Positions 48,225 to 57,057 of a stretch of DNA of 64,000 nucleotides are shown here, piece by piece (position 1 is the stretch's first letter; every line of letters starts with the position of its first letter). The DNA comes from SZAS-79 sp963844255 (lineage in GTDB: Bacteria > Pseudomonadota > Gammaproteobacteria > Burkholderiales > SG8-39). The notes beneath the pieces were generated by a model. It saw only the letters and a list, made by a program, of their open reading frames with translations. It did not search any database and was not told the origin of the DNA. Both the position numbers and the translations under genes were made by a program. The stretch is taken from positions 1 to 64,000 of the forward strand of contig CAWJNP010000017.1 of assembly GCA_963844255.1 (NCBI GenBank), written 5' to 3'.

Positions 48225-49157
48225 ATGAGCAAGCGATACTGGATCGGCCTGTTCGCGGCGACCGCTGTGATAGCGAGCGGCATGCCTGCGAGCGACGCGC
48301 GCGAAAAATTGCGCGACCGCCTGCGCGAACGGATGGCCGAACGCATGGGTGCGGACGAAGGGCCGCAGGTGTCGGGTAGTGAGACGATAAGCTATGGCAG
48401 CGATCCGCTACAGGTGCTCGATATCTGGCGCGCGAAGGGCGCAAAAAAACCGGCACCGCTGATCGTCTATGTCCATGGCGGCGGGTGGAAACGTGGCAGC
48501 AAGGACAATGCGACCGGGCGCTTCAAACCGGTGCATTATCCGGAGCAGGGCTATGCCTTTGCCTCGATCAACTATCGCCTCGTCCCCGCCGCGACGGTCG
48601 AGCAGCAGGCGGCGGACGTCGCGAGCGCGGTGAAAGCCTTGGTCGATCGCGCCAGCACGCTGGGCATCGATCGGCGGCGCATCGTGTTGATGGGGCACAG
48701 CGCGGGCGCGCATCTGGTCGCGCTGGTCGGGACCGACGAGCGCTATCTGAAGGGCGCCGGGCTGTCGTTCGCCGACGTCGCGGGGGTAATCCCCAATGAC
48801 GGCGCCGCTTACGATGTGCCGGCGCAAATGAAGGACGGTCCGCCGATCATGCAAAAGACTTATGCGCAGGCGTTTGGCACCGATCCGGCGCGGCAAAAGG
48901 CGCTGTCGCCCACCGCGCATGCATCGGCACCCAACGCGCCGGAGTTTCTCCTGCTCTATGTCCAGCGCCCCGATGGAGTGCGGCAGGCAAAGGCGCTGGG
49001 CTCCGCGCTGACAGCGGGTGGCAGCCGGGTCGAACATGGCAGTTTTCCCGGCGAGGGGCTGAAGGGCCATGCGGAGATCAGCCGTAGTCTGGGCGATCCG
49101 GCCTATGTTGCGACCTCGACGGTCGATGCGTGGCTGAAGCGAGTGTTCGGGCGGTAG
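48225..49157 (+). CDS. Exported alpha/beta hydrolase (esterase-like)
   Basis: The product of 310 residues begins with a signal peptide (RYWIGLFAATAVIASGMPASDA). VYVHGGGWKRGSK is the HGGGW oxyanion motif of the hormone-sensitive-lipase/BD-FAE group, and MGHSAGAHLVAL holds the nucleophile serine. The acid and His lie in the C-terminal part (KGHAEISR). It is a probable periplasmic carboxylesterase. Divergent from purA, 139 bases apart. Confidence 0.85.
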   Translation: MSKRYWIGLFAATAVIASGMPASDAREKLRDRLRERMAERMGADEGPQVSGSETISYGSDPLQVLDIWRAKGAKKPAPLIVYVHGGGWKRGSKDNATGRFKPVHYPEQGYAFASINYRLVPAATVEQQAADVASAVKALVDRASTLGIDRRRIVLMGHSAGAHLVALVGTDERYLKGAGLSFADVAGVIPNDGAAYDVPAQMKDGPPIMQKTYAQAFGTDPARQKALSPTAHASAPNAPEFLLLYVQRPDGVRQAKALGSALTAGGSRVEHGSFPGEGLKGHAEISRSLGDPAYVATSTVDAWLKRVFGR

Positions 49158-49162
49158 AATTT

Positions 49163-49243
49163 CGTCATTGCGAGCGTAGCGAAGCAATCCAGAGCGGGGT
49201 AAGGACGCGCTGGATTGCTTCGCTACGCTCGCAATGACGGCTG
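49163..49243. repeat. CGTCATTGCGAGCGTAGCGAAG palindrome
   Basis: Near-perfect inverted repeat: GTCATTGCGAGCGTAGCGAA on the left and its complement on the right, with an inner CAATCCAG/CTGGATTG pair. Same family as 44,993-45,103. Confidence 0.85.
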
Positions 49244-49263
49244 AAGAGTGAGGAAATGCTGCT

Positions 49264-49641
49264 ATGACAAACCCCGACGCCCCCTACCACGCCCACATCT
49301 ATTACGACCCCGCCGAGCGCCCCGCCGCCGTCGCGCTGCGGGACGCTTTCGAGCAGAATCCTGCGATCCTGTTCGTCGGTGCGATGACCGATGGCGCGGT
49401 GGGGCCGCATCCGATTGCGCAATATGAGGTGCATTTTCTGGCGCGTTCGCAGGTCGCGGTGGTTGCAGCCATCAAAGCGACCTGCCTGCGCGCGCTGGTG
49501 CATCCGCTGACCGACGACGATCTGGCCGACCATACGACGTTGGCGCAATGGATCGGCGATCCGGTTGTGCTCGACGTGACGGTGCTCGATCCGCCGGGGG
49601 TCAATCAGGGCGTGCCGCGGTTCGGGATTTCGGATTTTTAG
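49264..49641 (+). CDS. DOPA 4,5-dioxygenase family protein
   Basis: A 125-residue protein with the family's His motifs: YHAHIYYDP at the N terminus, GPHPIAQYEVHF in the middle and HPLTDDDLADHT toward the C terminus. Homologues are small cupin-like or ferredoxin-like extradiol dioxygenases that open catechol rings. In bacteria the natural substrate is usually unknown. Ribosome site GAGG lies upstream of the ATG. Confidence 0.85.
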   Translation: MTNPDAPYHAHIYYDPAERPAAVALRDAFEQNPAILFVGAMTDGAVGPHPIAQYEVHFLARSQVAVVAAIKATCLRALVHPLTDDDLADHTTLAQWIGDPVVLDVTVLDPPGVNQGVPRFGISDF

Positions 49642-49660
49642 CCTGGGGTTTGGGGATGCC

Positions 49661-50775
49661 TCAGCCCGCGACTGGCCCATCGGCGCCGAGCCGCCACCCA
49701 CATCCCAGCGCCTGCGCATCGTCGGTGTCGGCCAGCGCCGCCACCGTCTGCCAGTCATCGGCGCGCAGGCTGGCTGCGAGCGCCGGATCGTGGCCGAGCG
49801 GCAGAAAAATGCGGCGGTCGCTGTCGTCTTCGGCGCCGAGCCCCGCATCGATCAGCGGATCTGGATAGAGCGAAAAGCCGACCGCGGCCTCTTCCTGTTC
49901 GCCGACCGGGATCGCATAGCCGCCACCGCGACCAACTGCGTCGCCCTGACCCCGAACGAAGATCTGGAAACCGAACCAGCTTTGATAGGCAAAGCCATGA
50001 CGCTCGGTCGGGTCGAGGGTCAGCGTGACGCGGTCGCGCACCGGCGCCGCTATGGCTTCGAGGGCATCAATGCGCGCGGTGAGGACGCCCGATGTGTCGA
50101 AGGCGCGCAGGTCGGCGATCGCCTGATCGAAGGGACCGGTGGCGCGCAGCAGCGGCAGATAGGCGGCGGCGCCGATCCGCGTCAGCGCCCCCGCGTCCTT
50201 GGCGTCGAGTTCGTCGCGCAGCTGCTGGATGTCGGTGTCGACCGGCAGCGGGCCGTTCGCGAGCAGATCGACGACGTCGGGCAGGGTGAAGTCGACCGTG
50301 ACTGGACCAATCCCCGCGGCTTCGAGCGCGTCGATCGCGACAGTCACGATTTCGCGCGCTGCGGCAACACTGTCGCTGCCGATCAGCTCAGCGCCGACTT
50401 GCAGCATCTCGCGCGCCGGGCGGGAGCTGGCTGGCGCGCAGTTTGACGACCTGTCCGGCGTAACGAGGCGCAGGCGGGCGCGGCGCCTTGTGCAGCAGCG
50501 AACGTGGCGATGCGTCCGACCTGCCGCGTGATGTCGGGACGCGGCGCCAGCGTGCGCTGCGACTCCGGGTCGGTGAAGCGCAGCAGGTCGCGAGCGGTGC
50601 GATCGTCTTCGCCGCCCAGCGTCTCGCGAAACTCGGCGAGCGGCGGCGACACCCGGCCATAACCGTGCGCGCGCATCGCGTCGACGAGCGCGCGGGTGAC
50701 ACGCGATGCGGCCTCGGCCTGTTGGGGCAGGCGGTCGCGGAGGCCTTCGGGCAGCAGGGCAGGGGTGCGAGGCAT
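49661..50775 (-). CDS. hisZ: ATP phosphoribosyltransferase regulatory subunit, frame broken
   Basis: The N-terminal part (LLPEGLRDRLP, then RVSPPLAEFRETLGGEDD and LRFTDPESQRTLAPRPDITRQ) matches the HisRS-like regulatory subunit that activates short-form HisG. The C-terminal part from MLQVGAELIGSDS onward continues the family in another frame. Two compensating shifts lie near 50,475 and 50,430, with AGQVVKLRASQL readable between them. They are probably sequencing indels. The gene sits between purA and serA, as usual in sphingomonads. Confidence 0.88.
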
Positions 50776-50818
50776 GGTGCGGCCTTAGGCGGGTGGAGGC
50801 GGCGTTTCAACAACGCTA

Positions 50819-50905
50819 AATGTCCGTCCGCATCGAGCGAAGTCGAGATGCCTTGATGGCATCGTCTGCCAAAGGGTGTCTCGACTTCGCTCGACACGAA
50901 TGGAA
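50819..50905. repeat. GTCTCGACTTCGCTCGACA palindrome
   Basis: ATCGAGCGAAGTCGAGATGCC and, 20 bases on, GGTGTCTCGACTTCGCTCGA form an inverted repeat between the serA end and the hisZ start. It is a third repeat family of the same genome. Confidence 0.8.
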
Positions 50906-50922
50906 ATAGAGGGTGGTGCTGA

Positions 50923-51850
50923 GAATTTGAGACCCTTCACCGTCTTCACCCCCGGAAGTTGGCAAAGTTGCCACAGAAGCGGTTCGGGCATCGGCGAAGT
51001 TGAGGCTCAAAAGCAGCACTGCCTCGCCGCCCGCGGCGCGGCGGCCGAGGTGGAAGGTGCCAATGTTGAGTCCGGCTTCGCCGAGCGCGGTGCCGATGCG
51101 GCCGATAAAGCCGGGGGCGTCCTCGTTGACGATATAGAGCATATAACCGTCAAGATCGGCCTCGACCTTGATCCCGAACATTTCGACGAGACGCGGGTCG
51201 CCGTTGCTGAACAAGGTGCCAGCGACCGAGCGGTCGCCCTGTTCGGTCGCGACGGTGACGCGGACGAGCGTGTGATAGTCGCCGTCGCGGTCGTGGCGCA
51301 CTTCGCGGACATCGAGCCCGCGTTCGCGCGCGAGGTGCGGGGCGTTGACCATGTTCACCGCGTCCGAATAACGGCGCATTAGCCCGGTCAGCACCGCAGC
51401 GGTGATCGGCTTGAGGTTGAGTTCGGCGGCGGCGCCCTCGACCTCGACCGAAATAGTGGTCGAGATTGTCGTGCGCGAGCTGGCCGACGAGGCTGCCGAG
51501 TTTTTCGGCGAGGCTCATATAGGGGCGCAGCTTCGGGGCTTCTTCGGCCGACAGGCTGGGCACGTTGAGCGCGTTGGTGATGCCGCCGGTGAGCAGGTAA
51601 TCCGAAATCTGTTCTGCCACCTGGATCGCGACATTGACCTGTGCCTCGTCGGTCGAGGCGCCGAGGTGCGGGGTGCAGATGAAGTTCGGGGCGCTGAACA
51701 GCGGATGATCGGCCGCCGGCGGCTCCTGCGCGAACACGTCGAGCGCGGCGCCCGCGACATGGCCGATTTCAGCGCGTCCTTCAGCGCCGCTTCATCGATC
51801 AGCCCGCCGCGCGCGCAATTGATGATCCGCACGCCCTTCTTGGCCTTGGC
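50923..51850 (-). CDS. serA: D-3-phosphoglycerate dehydrogenase, 5' end missing, frame broken
   Basis: The readable parts are the end of the NAD-binding domain (GVRIINCARGGLIDEAALKD), FICTPHLGASTDEAQVNVA with the family His, and the intervening domain. A C-terminal ACT domain follows (IVNEDAPGFIGRIGTALGEA, then LPGVKTVKGLKF). The enzyme oxidises 3-phosphoglycerate in serine synthesis. Frame changes near 51,760, 51,450 and 50,995 break the frame. The N-terminal half, including the substrate domain and the Rossmann glycine loop, is missing because the sequence switches organism at about 51,850. Confidence 0.9.
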
Positions 51851-51858
51851 GACGCAGG
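51848..51858. other. Junction between two bacterial genomes
   Basis: On the left the minus strand codes serA up to AKAKKGVRIIN. On the right the plus strand immediately codes a multihaem cytochrome. Neither gene is complete at this point. Confidence 0.8.
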
Positions 51859-52301
51859 ATTGCATGGCCTGCCATACCGACCATCCCGTTGCGGGGCTCA
51901 CCGGGCGCAGCAGCAAGCGGTTTTCGCACGCGTTGCTGCGCGCCGACGTTCGCGGGCGCTGCGAGTCCTGCCACAAGCCGCCCGTCGATGCGCTGCACCG
52001 GCAGGTCGCAGGCAACTGCGCGCAATGCCACCGGTCGGAGGGCTGGAAGCCGGCGAGCTTCGCCCACGACAAATTGTTTCTGCTCGATGGCGACCACAAC
52101 GCCACGTGCGCCACCTGCCACGTCGATAACGACTTCAAGCGCTACACCTGCTACGGATGCCATGAGCACCAGCCGGACAAGATCCGCAGGAAGCACGAGG
52201 AGGAAGGCATCCCGGATTTCGAGAACTGCGTGAAGTGCCACCGCAGCGCGGAGGAGAAGGAAGGGAAGAGGGGTTCGCGCGGCGGGCGGGAGCGGGACTG
52301 A
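51852..52301 (+). CDS. Multihaem c-type cytochrome, N terminus missing
   Basis: In 150 codons there are six CxxCH haem-binding motifs: CMACH, CESCH, CAQCH, CATCH, CYGCH and CVKCH. Extra His residues (HTDH, HKLF-like and HEH contexts) could be axial ligands. The pattern fits small class III/c7-like periplasmic electron carriers. The start and signal peptide lie beyond the junction. The C terminus is charged and ends RGSRGGRERD. Confidence 0.8.
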   Translation, partial: TQDCMACHTDHPVAGLTGRSSKRFSHALLRADVRGRCESCHKPPVDALHRQVAGNCAQCHRSEGWKPASFAHDKLFLLDGDHNATCATCHVDNDFKRYTCYGCHEHQPDKIRRKHEEEGIPDFENCVKCHRSAEEKEGKRGSRGGRERD

Positions 52302-52338
52302 ATGGGCATGAGTCGCAGGGCAGCGACGGTCCGGTGAA

Positions 52339-52367
52339 TTGCAACCTGTAACGCTACGCTATACAAT
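52339..52367 (+). promoter_or_regulatory. Possible higBA promoter
   Basis: TTGCAA (52,339-52,344) and TACAAT (52,362-52,367) are spaced by 17 bases. The higB ATG follows only 6 bases after the -10 box, so the transcript would be nearly leaderless. Confidence 0.4.
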
Positions 52368-52373
52368 GCGGCG

Positions 52374-52652
52374 ATGATAAGGCAGTTCCTGCACAAGGGC
52401 TTGCGGACATTTTTCGAGCGTGGGAGCAAGGCCGGCATTCAGCCGCACCATGCCGCGCGGCTTGCGCGGCAATTGGCTCGCCTGAACGATGCCAGGAGCC
52501 CCGACGACATGAACGTACCGGGCTGGAGCTTGCACCCGCTGCAGGGCAAGCCACCGGGGCGCTACGCGATCACCGTGAACGGCAACTGGCGCGTCACGTT
52601 CAAGTTTGAGGGGTCCGATGCCGTGTTGGTGGACTACGTCGACTATCACTGA
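52374..52652 (+). CDS. higB: HigB-type toxin (RelE superfamily mRNA interferase)
   Basis: The 92-residue product has the HigB/GraT pattern: LRTFFERGSKAGI near the N terminus, a helix with ARLARQLARLNDA, then NVPGWSLHPLQGKPPGRYAI and NGNWRVTFKFEG. It would cut mRNA at the ribosome when free of antitoxin. It is followed by its antitoxin after 4 bases, the toxin-first order of the higBA family. Confidence 0.9.
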   Translation: MIRQFLHKGLRTFFERGSKAGIQPHHAARLARQLARLNDARSPDDMNVPGWSLHPLQGKPPGRYAITVNGNWRVTFKFEGSDAVLVDYVDYH

Positions 52653-52656
52653 GAGG

Positions 52657-52977
52657 ATGAAGACCATGAGCAGTATGCAAAACCCGCCGCACCCCGGCGC
52701 CACGCTGCGTGAAGACGTGCTGCCCGCACTGGGCCTGTCCGTGACCGAGGCCGCGCTGCAATTGGGCGTGACGCGCGCCGCGCTGTCGCGTGTGCTGAAC
52801 GAGCGCGCGGCGATTTCGCCCGCAATGGCGCTGCGGCTCGAAGGCTGGCTCGGGATTGCGCGTGGTGGCCGTGCCGATCTATGGGTGGCGCAGCAGGCCG
52901 CGTTCGACCTGTGGCAGGCACGCAAGGCCGGGGCGCCGAAGGTAAAGCACGCGCCGCCGGCGCTTGAAGCGGCGTGA
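52657..52977 (+). CDS. higA: HigA-type antitoxin (XRE family)
   Basis: The product of 106 residues carries a helix-turn-helix (LSVTEAALQLGVTRAALSRV), then NERAAISPAMALRLEGW, typical of HigA. It binds the toxin and represses the operon. The ATG at 52,657 is used; 52,666 (MSSMQNPPHPG) is equally plausible and nearer the usual family start. The tail after residue 85 is Ala/Pro/Lys-rich. Confidence 0.9.
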   Translation: MKTMSSMQNPPHPGATLREDVLPALGLSVTEAALQLGVTRAALSRVLNERAAISPAMALRLEGWLGIARGGRADLWVAQQAAFDLWQARKAGAPKVKHAPPALEAA

Positions 52978-53049
52978 TTGCGTGGATGCGACGCATTTGC
53001 TTTATCCTCTTTGCCGATCCGCTTTGCAGACACTTCAAGGAACAACCCC

Positions 53050-54814
53050 ATGCCCAATCACTATGACCTGATCGTGCGCAACGGCACCGTTGTCGATGGC
53101 ACCGGCGCCGCACCCACCAAGGCGGACGTGGCCATCAAGGACGGCGTGATCGTGGCGGTCGGCAAGATCGACGGCACGGCCGCACGGGAAATCGACGCGA
53201 CCGGCAAGCTCGTCACGCCCGGCTTTGTCGACATCCACACCCACTACGACGCGCAGGCCGTCTGGGACAGCCATCTGGCGCCGTCTTCGCTGCACGGCGT
53301 GACTACCGTGGTGATGGGCAATTGCGGGGTCGGCTTCGCACCCTGCCGTCCGCAGGATCGCGACAAGCTGATCGAACTGATGGAAGGCGTGGAAGACATT
53401 CCCGGTGCGGTCATGCACGAGGGCCTGGACTGGACCTGGGAAAGCTTTCCGCAGTACCTCGACGCGCTGGAGAAGAAACCGCGCGACGTCGACGTCTGTG
53501 CGCTGCTGCCGCACTCTGCGGTGCGCGTGAACGTGATGGGCGATCGCGCCGTGGCCTTCGAGCCGGCGACAAAGGATGACATCGCCAAAGATGCGCGCCA
53601 TCACCAAAGAGGCGGTCGAGGCCGGTGCCTTCGGTGTGTCGACCAGCCGCACCACCTCGCACAAGACGCTCAAAGGCGAGTACATCCCGACCCTGCGCGT
53701 CTATGAAGAAGAACTGATGGGCCTGGCCGGGGGCTTGTCGGACGCGGGCAGCGGATTCATCGAGGTCGTGTCCGACTGGATCACGGACATGAGCCCGGAC
53801 ACGATCAAGGCCGCGCCGGATCCGGTCGAGGCCTTCGGGATCCTCAAGCGCGTCGCACAGAACAGCGGCCGGCCGATGGTCTACACCCTGGCGCCGCGCA
53901 ACAACATGCCGGAACTGCTGGGCAAGCTGCTGGAGATGAACCGCACTGCGTACGAGACGGAAGGCGTGAACATCCGCCCGGTGTTCGCGCCGCGCGCCAT
54001 CGGCGTGCTGCTCGGCCTGCAGGCCAGCCAGACCCCGTTTTCCGGCTGCCCGAGCTTCAAGCCGCTGAACATGCTGCCGCTGGACGAGAAAGTCGCCCGG
54101 CTGCGCGACCCGAAGACCCGGGCGCAGATCCTGTCCGAAGATCCGGTCAAGGAATCGACCTTCCCGCTGATCCACCGGCTGTCCTACACCCACATGTTCC
54201 CGTTCGTCGACAAGAACTACCAGCCGAAGCAGGAAGACAGCGTGGCCGCGATCGCCGGGCGCGAGGGTCGCACTGCGCCGGAAGTCGCCTACGACCTGCT
54301 GACCGACAACGGCGGTGCGAACTTCCTCTACATGCCGATCACCAACTATTCGGACTTCAGCCTTTCGTCATCCGAAAAGATGCTGAATGAAAAGATGGCG
54401 ATCATGGGCCTGGGCGATGGCGGCGCGCATGTGGGCTTCATCGTCGATGCGGGCTTTCCGACCTGGCTGCTCACCCACTGGGGCCGGCACGAGAACAAGT
54501 TTGCGATGCCCGAACTCGTGCGCCGGCTCACCAGCGATACGGCCGGCGCGGCGGGCCTGGGCGATCGCGGCCGGGTGCAGGTCGGCCTCAAGGGCGACCT
54601 GAACATCATCGACTGGGAAGCGCTGGACTTCGAAGCGCCGTACATGGTCAAGGACCTGCCCGCCGGCGGAAAGCGCCTGATGCAGGGCGCCAGCGGTTAT
54701 GACTACACCATCGTCAGCGGGGTGGTCACGCACGAAGGCGGCAAGCCGACCGGCGCACTGCCGGGCAGGCTGGTGCGCGGGCAGCGCGGCGCGCCTGGGG
54801 CAGCGGCGGGGTAG
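53050..54814 (+). CDS. D-aminoacylase / N-acyl-D-amino-acid deacylase, one frameshift
   Basis: This amidohydrolase-family protein starts MPNHYDLIVRNGTVVDGTG. VTPGFVDIHTHYDAQ is the first metal-binding motif, MGNCGVGFAPCRP holds the Cys ligand of D-aminoacylases, and LGDGGAHVG carries the catalytic Asp region. The family removes the acyl group from N-acyl-D-amino acids in the cytoplasm. One extra A in the run at 53,586-53,588 breaks the frame; removing it gives a continuous protein of about 587 residues. This is most likely a sequencing error. Confidence 0.85.
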
Positions 54815-54894
54815 GGGACCTGCGGGCTCCGGTCAATAGGGCTCAGCCTGCCCGGGTTCCGGCGCGCGGGCAATCCGAGTTTGCGCGGGGGACT

Positions 54895-55188
54895 CTAGGT
54901 CCGGGCGCGCCAGTAAGCGGGCTTGCGACGGTGATGCGCCAACGCCACCACCCTCAGTTCCTCACCGCGAATGTAGTACACGATGCTGTAGGGGAATCGT
55001 CGGAGCGGAAAGCGCCGCCTGCCGTTCCCCCATGGGGCCCCCAGGTTAGGGTGGACGCACAAAAGCGCCAGCGCCCTTTCGTATTCCAGAATGAACGCAA
55101 GACCGATTTGCGCATCGGCTTCGCGGGCGTAGTGCATGGCGCCCTCGGAAAGCTCCCAATCAGCCGCTGGGCTGACTGAGGCGATCAT
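54895..55188 (-). CDS. RelE/ParE family toxin
   Basis: 97 residues with the family pattern: an N-terminal helical hairpin (AMHYAREADAQIGLAFI), then PNLGAPWGNGRRRFPLRRF, YSIVYYIRGEELRVVALAHHRRKP. It overlaps the upstream antitoxin stop by 4 bases (ATGA), so the pair is translationally coupled. Target is either gyrase or mRNA; this cannot be decided here. Confidence 0.88.
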   Translation of the reverse strand: MIASVSPAADWELSEGAMHYAREADAQIGLAFILEYERALALLCVHPNLGAPWGNGRRRFPLRRFPYSIVYYIRGEELRVVALAHHRRKPAYWRART

Positions 55189-55409
55189 TTGATCGCGGCG
55201 CGTGCCCTGGCGATCGAGTCGGCCGCAGGGATCAGCCTGGCACGGCCGCTTTCGATCTCTTCGATTCGGCGCTCCACCTCGATGGACCAGGCATTTTCGA
55301 TGTCGTGATCCACGAACAGGCTGGTAATCAGCTTGTCGGCAAGTTGTGCCCGGTCTTCGGGCGAAAGCGCCAGTGCCTGTGCTTCAACATCGTCAAGTCG
55401 ATTTGTCAT
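55185..55409 (-). CDS. Addiction-module antitoxin (CHP02574-type)
   Basis: 74 residues: LSPEDRAQLADKLITSL followed by EVERRIEEIESGRARLIPA is the typical pattern of the putative addiction module component family found upstream of ParE-like toxins. The start MTNRLDDVE is chosen over a Met ten codons earlier on family length. Confidence 0.85.
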   Translation of the reverse strand: MTNRLDDVEAQALALSPEDRAQLADKLITSLFVDHDIENAWSIEVERRIEEIESGRARLIPAADSIARARAAIK

Positions 55410-55693
55410 GCGAACCCCTTGAGCCGGGTGGATTGACAATCATACCTGCAAAGTTTTGCGCTTTATTGTCATGCCGTCCGGACTTACTTGATCCCGAAGC
55501 GGTTGGCGTGGCCGATCCGGTGCTTCCCCTGGACCGGCCGATGGAGCGGAGGTTGCGGCCTGAATCAGGCTAATTTACTACCGGACATCGGCTCTGGGAG
55601 CCGCTGAGCTGTCAGTTCGCGTATCGGTATCGATACAGTTCAGGTTTAAGAACCGGGGTCAGAGTCGACTTCCCTTACCTGCGTCGGTTCAAA
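55410..55693. repeat. Intergenic region with a repeated palindrome
   Basis: No gene is seen. CTGTCAGTTCGCGTATCGGTATCGATAC at about 55,607-55,634 and GGTCAGAGTCGACTT at about 55,659 recur near 58,741-58,840, where the GGTCAGAGTCG part is inverted. Confidence 0.55.
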
Positions 55694-55834
55694 TCAGGGG
55701 ATCTCGACCTCGGAGTAGCTTCCCGGGGACGCGGCGCCGATCGCCTTGACTACCTCTTCGACGGCCCTCTGTACCCGTGGCCAGCTCGGCGTGGAGAGTA
55801 CGATCACTGCATTGCGTCTCAGCAGGACGCGCAC
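55694..55834 (-). pseudogene. Internally deleted partner of the DUF433 gene
   Basis: A 46-codon frame starts GTG two bases after the DUF433 stop. It reads VRVLLRRNAVIVLSTPSWPR and ends GAASPGSYSEVEIP. The first residues (RVLL) and the C-terminal half resemble DUF5615-type toxins, which are usually about 110 residues. The middle with the conserved DEN motif is missing, so I infer an in-frame internal deletion. Confidence 0.5.
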
Positions 55835-55836
55835 TT

Positions 55837-56058
55837 TCAGGCGGGAGCCAGTGCGCTCCGCGCGGCGTGCTCAAGAACGGCGCGAACCTGCTCCGCGGTG
55901 ACTCCGGGAAACCATTCGACGAACTGCGACACCTGCGCGCCGTCCTCGAGATTTTCGAACAGGGCCGCCACGGGCACGCGGGTGCCACGGAATACCCAGG
56001 CACCGCTCACGCGTTCCGGGTCACGCTCCACCATCGGGCAGGAAGACCAGTCGATCAT
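55837..56058 (-). CDS. DUF433 family protein (probable antitoxin)
   Basis: 73 residues with PERVSGAWVFRGTRVPVAAL and FENLEDG, then FPGVTAEQVRAVLEHA, the DUF433 winged-helix pattern. Members are usually followed by a DUF5615 toxin gene. Here only a deleted remnant follows. Confidence 0.88.
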   Translation of the reverse strand: MIDWSSCPMVERDPERVSGAWVFRGTRVPVAALFENLEDGAQVSQFVEWFPGVTAEQVRAVLEHAARSALAPA

Positions 56059-56092
56059 GATTCGGCCATTCTACGCCGGTGCCCCTTTTGCG

Positions 56093-56617
56093 CTAGAACT
56101 GCGCCGCGTACTGCGGGGTGAGCTGGTCGTGCGTCGTCCAGAACGGGCGCGGCTTCTCGCCCCTGAGGAGGTCGGCGAGGATGCCCGAGTGCACGTCCCA
56201 GCCGCCGGTGACGTTCTTGGCCGTTTCGCGATCGAGCCGCTGGTGCACGATCGTGAGCAGCACGTCCTTGCCCTTCGGGGTCAGCTCGTAGGTGACCTCG
56301 GTTTCCTTGTCGCCCCAGAGCCAGGTGTGGGCCAGCACGCGGTTCGTTTCCAGGCGCGTGATCGTGCCGGTGAACGAGTGGATCCCGGTGCCCGGGTGCT
56401 TGGCCAGGCCTTCCTCGTCGTTCGGCAATTTGCTGTTGTCGAATTCGAGCTTGATCGCGCCGCCCACGCGCAGGTCGAACGCGCCGCCCGCGAGCCACTG
56501 CGCGCGCTTGTCGCCATCGGTGAGGTAGGACCAGACGCGCTCGACGGGGCCGGGGAGCAGGCGCTCCATCTTCACGGTACCGGGTTCGATAAAGGTGGCC
56601 TGTTCTGGTGCGTTCAT
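56093..56617 (-). CDS. SRPBCC (AHSA1-like) domain protein
   Basis: 174 residues. ERLLPGPVERVWSYLTDGDKRAQWLAGG is the start of the START-like fold, and GKDVLLTIVHQRLDR and GGWDVHSGILADLL are typical of the AHSA1 group. It probably binds a hydrophobic ligand in a deep pocket. Its ATG overlaps the stop of the ArsR-family gene by 4 bases, a pairing very common for this family. Confidence 0.9.
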   Translation of the reverse strand: MNAPEQATFIEPGTVKMERLLPGPVERVWSYLTDGDKRAQWLAGGAFDLRVGGAIKLEFDNSKLPNDEEGLAKHPGTGIHSFTGTITRLETNRVLAHTWLWGDKETEVTYELTPKGKDVLLTIVHQRLDRETAKNVTGGWDVHSGILADLLRGEKPRPFWTTHDQLTPQYAAQF

Positions 56618-56970
56618 TTCCTGCTCCTTTTGGGTTTGGGTTTCCTTGCGGCGTTGATCGCGTCCTCGGCGCGCAGCGCGGCCTCCAGCGCGTCCAGCCG
56701 GTTCGACCAGAACGCGCGCGTCTCCAGCATCCACTGCGTCAGCTCGTCGAACGGGCCGCGTTCCAGCGAGAGGAAATGGTCGCGGCCGGAAATGCGCCGC
56801 GAGACCAGCCCCGCGCGCTCGAGGAGGCGGATGTGCTTTGAGACCGAGTTGAGGGAGATGTCGAACGGCTCGGCGATTTCGGTCACCCGGGCGTCGCCTG
56901 AGGCGAGGCGCTTCAGGATGGCGCGGCGGGTGTCGTCGGCGAGGGCGATGAGGGTGTTGTCGAGGTGCAT
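56614..56970 (-). CDS. ArsR-family transcriptional regulator
   Basis: 118 residues with a winged helix-turn-helix: ALADDTRRAILKRLASGDA, VTEIAEPFDISLNSVSKHI (recognition helix), RAGLVSRRISGRDHFLSL. The metal-sensing ELCVC motif is absent, as in regulators paired with SRPBCC proteins. It probably represses its own two-gene operon. The AT-rich stretch upstream (56,971-57,015, TATATTCAACCAAAAGG) probably holds the promoter. Confidence 0.92.
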   Translation of the reverse strand: MHLDNTLIALADDTRRAILKRLASGDARVTEIAEPFDISLNSVSKHIRLLERAGLVSRRISGRDHFLSLERGPFDELTQWMLETRAFWSNRLDALEAALRAEDAINAARKPKPKRSRK

Positions 56971-57057
56971 GGGGATCTATATTCAACCAAAAGGATTAAT
57001 ATGTCAAATCCCCAAGTTTTTACCCTGTCGGCCAAAGTTGCTTTTCACGGGGATTGA

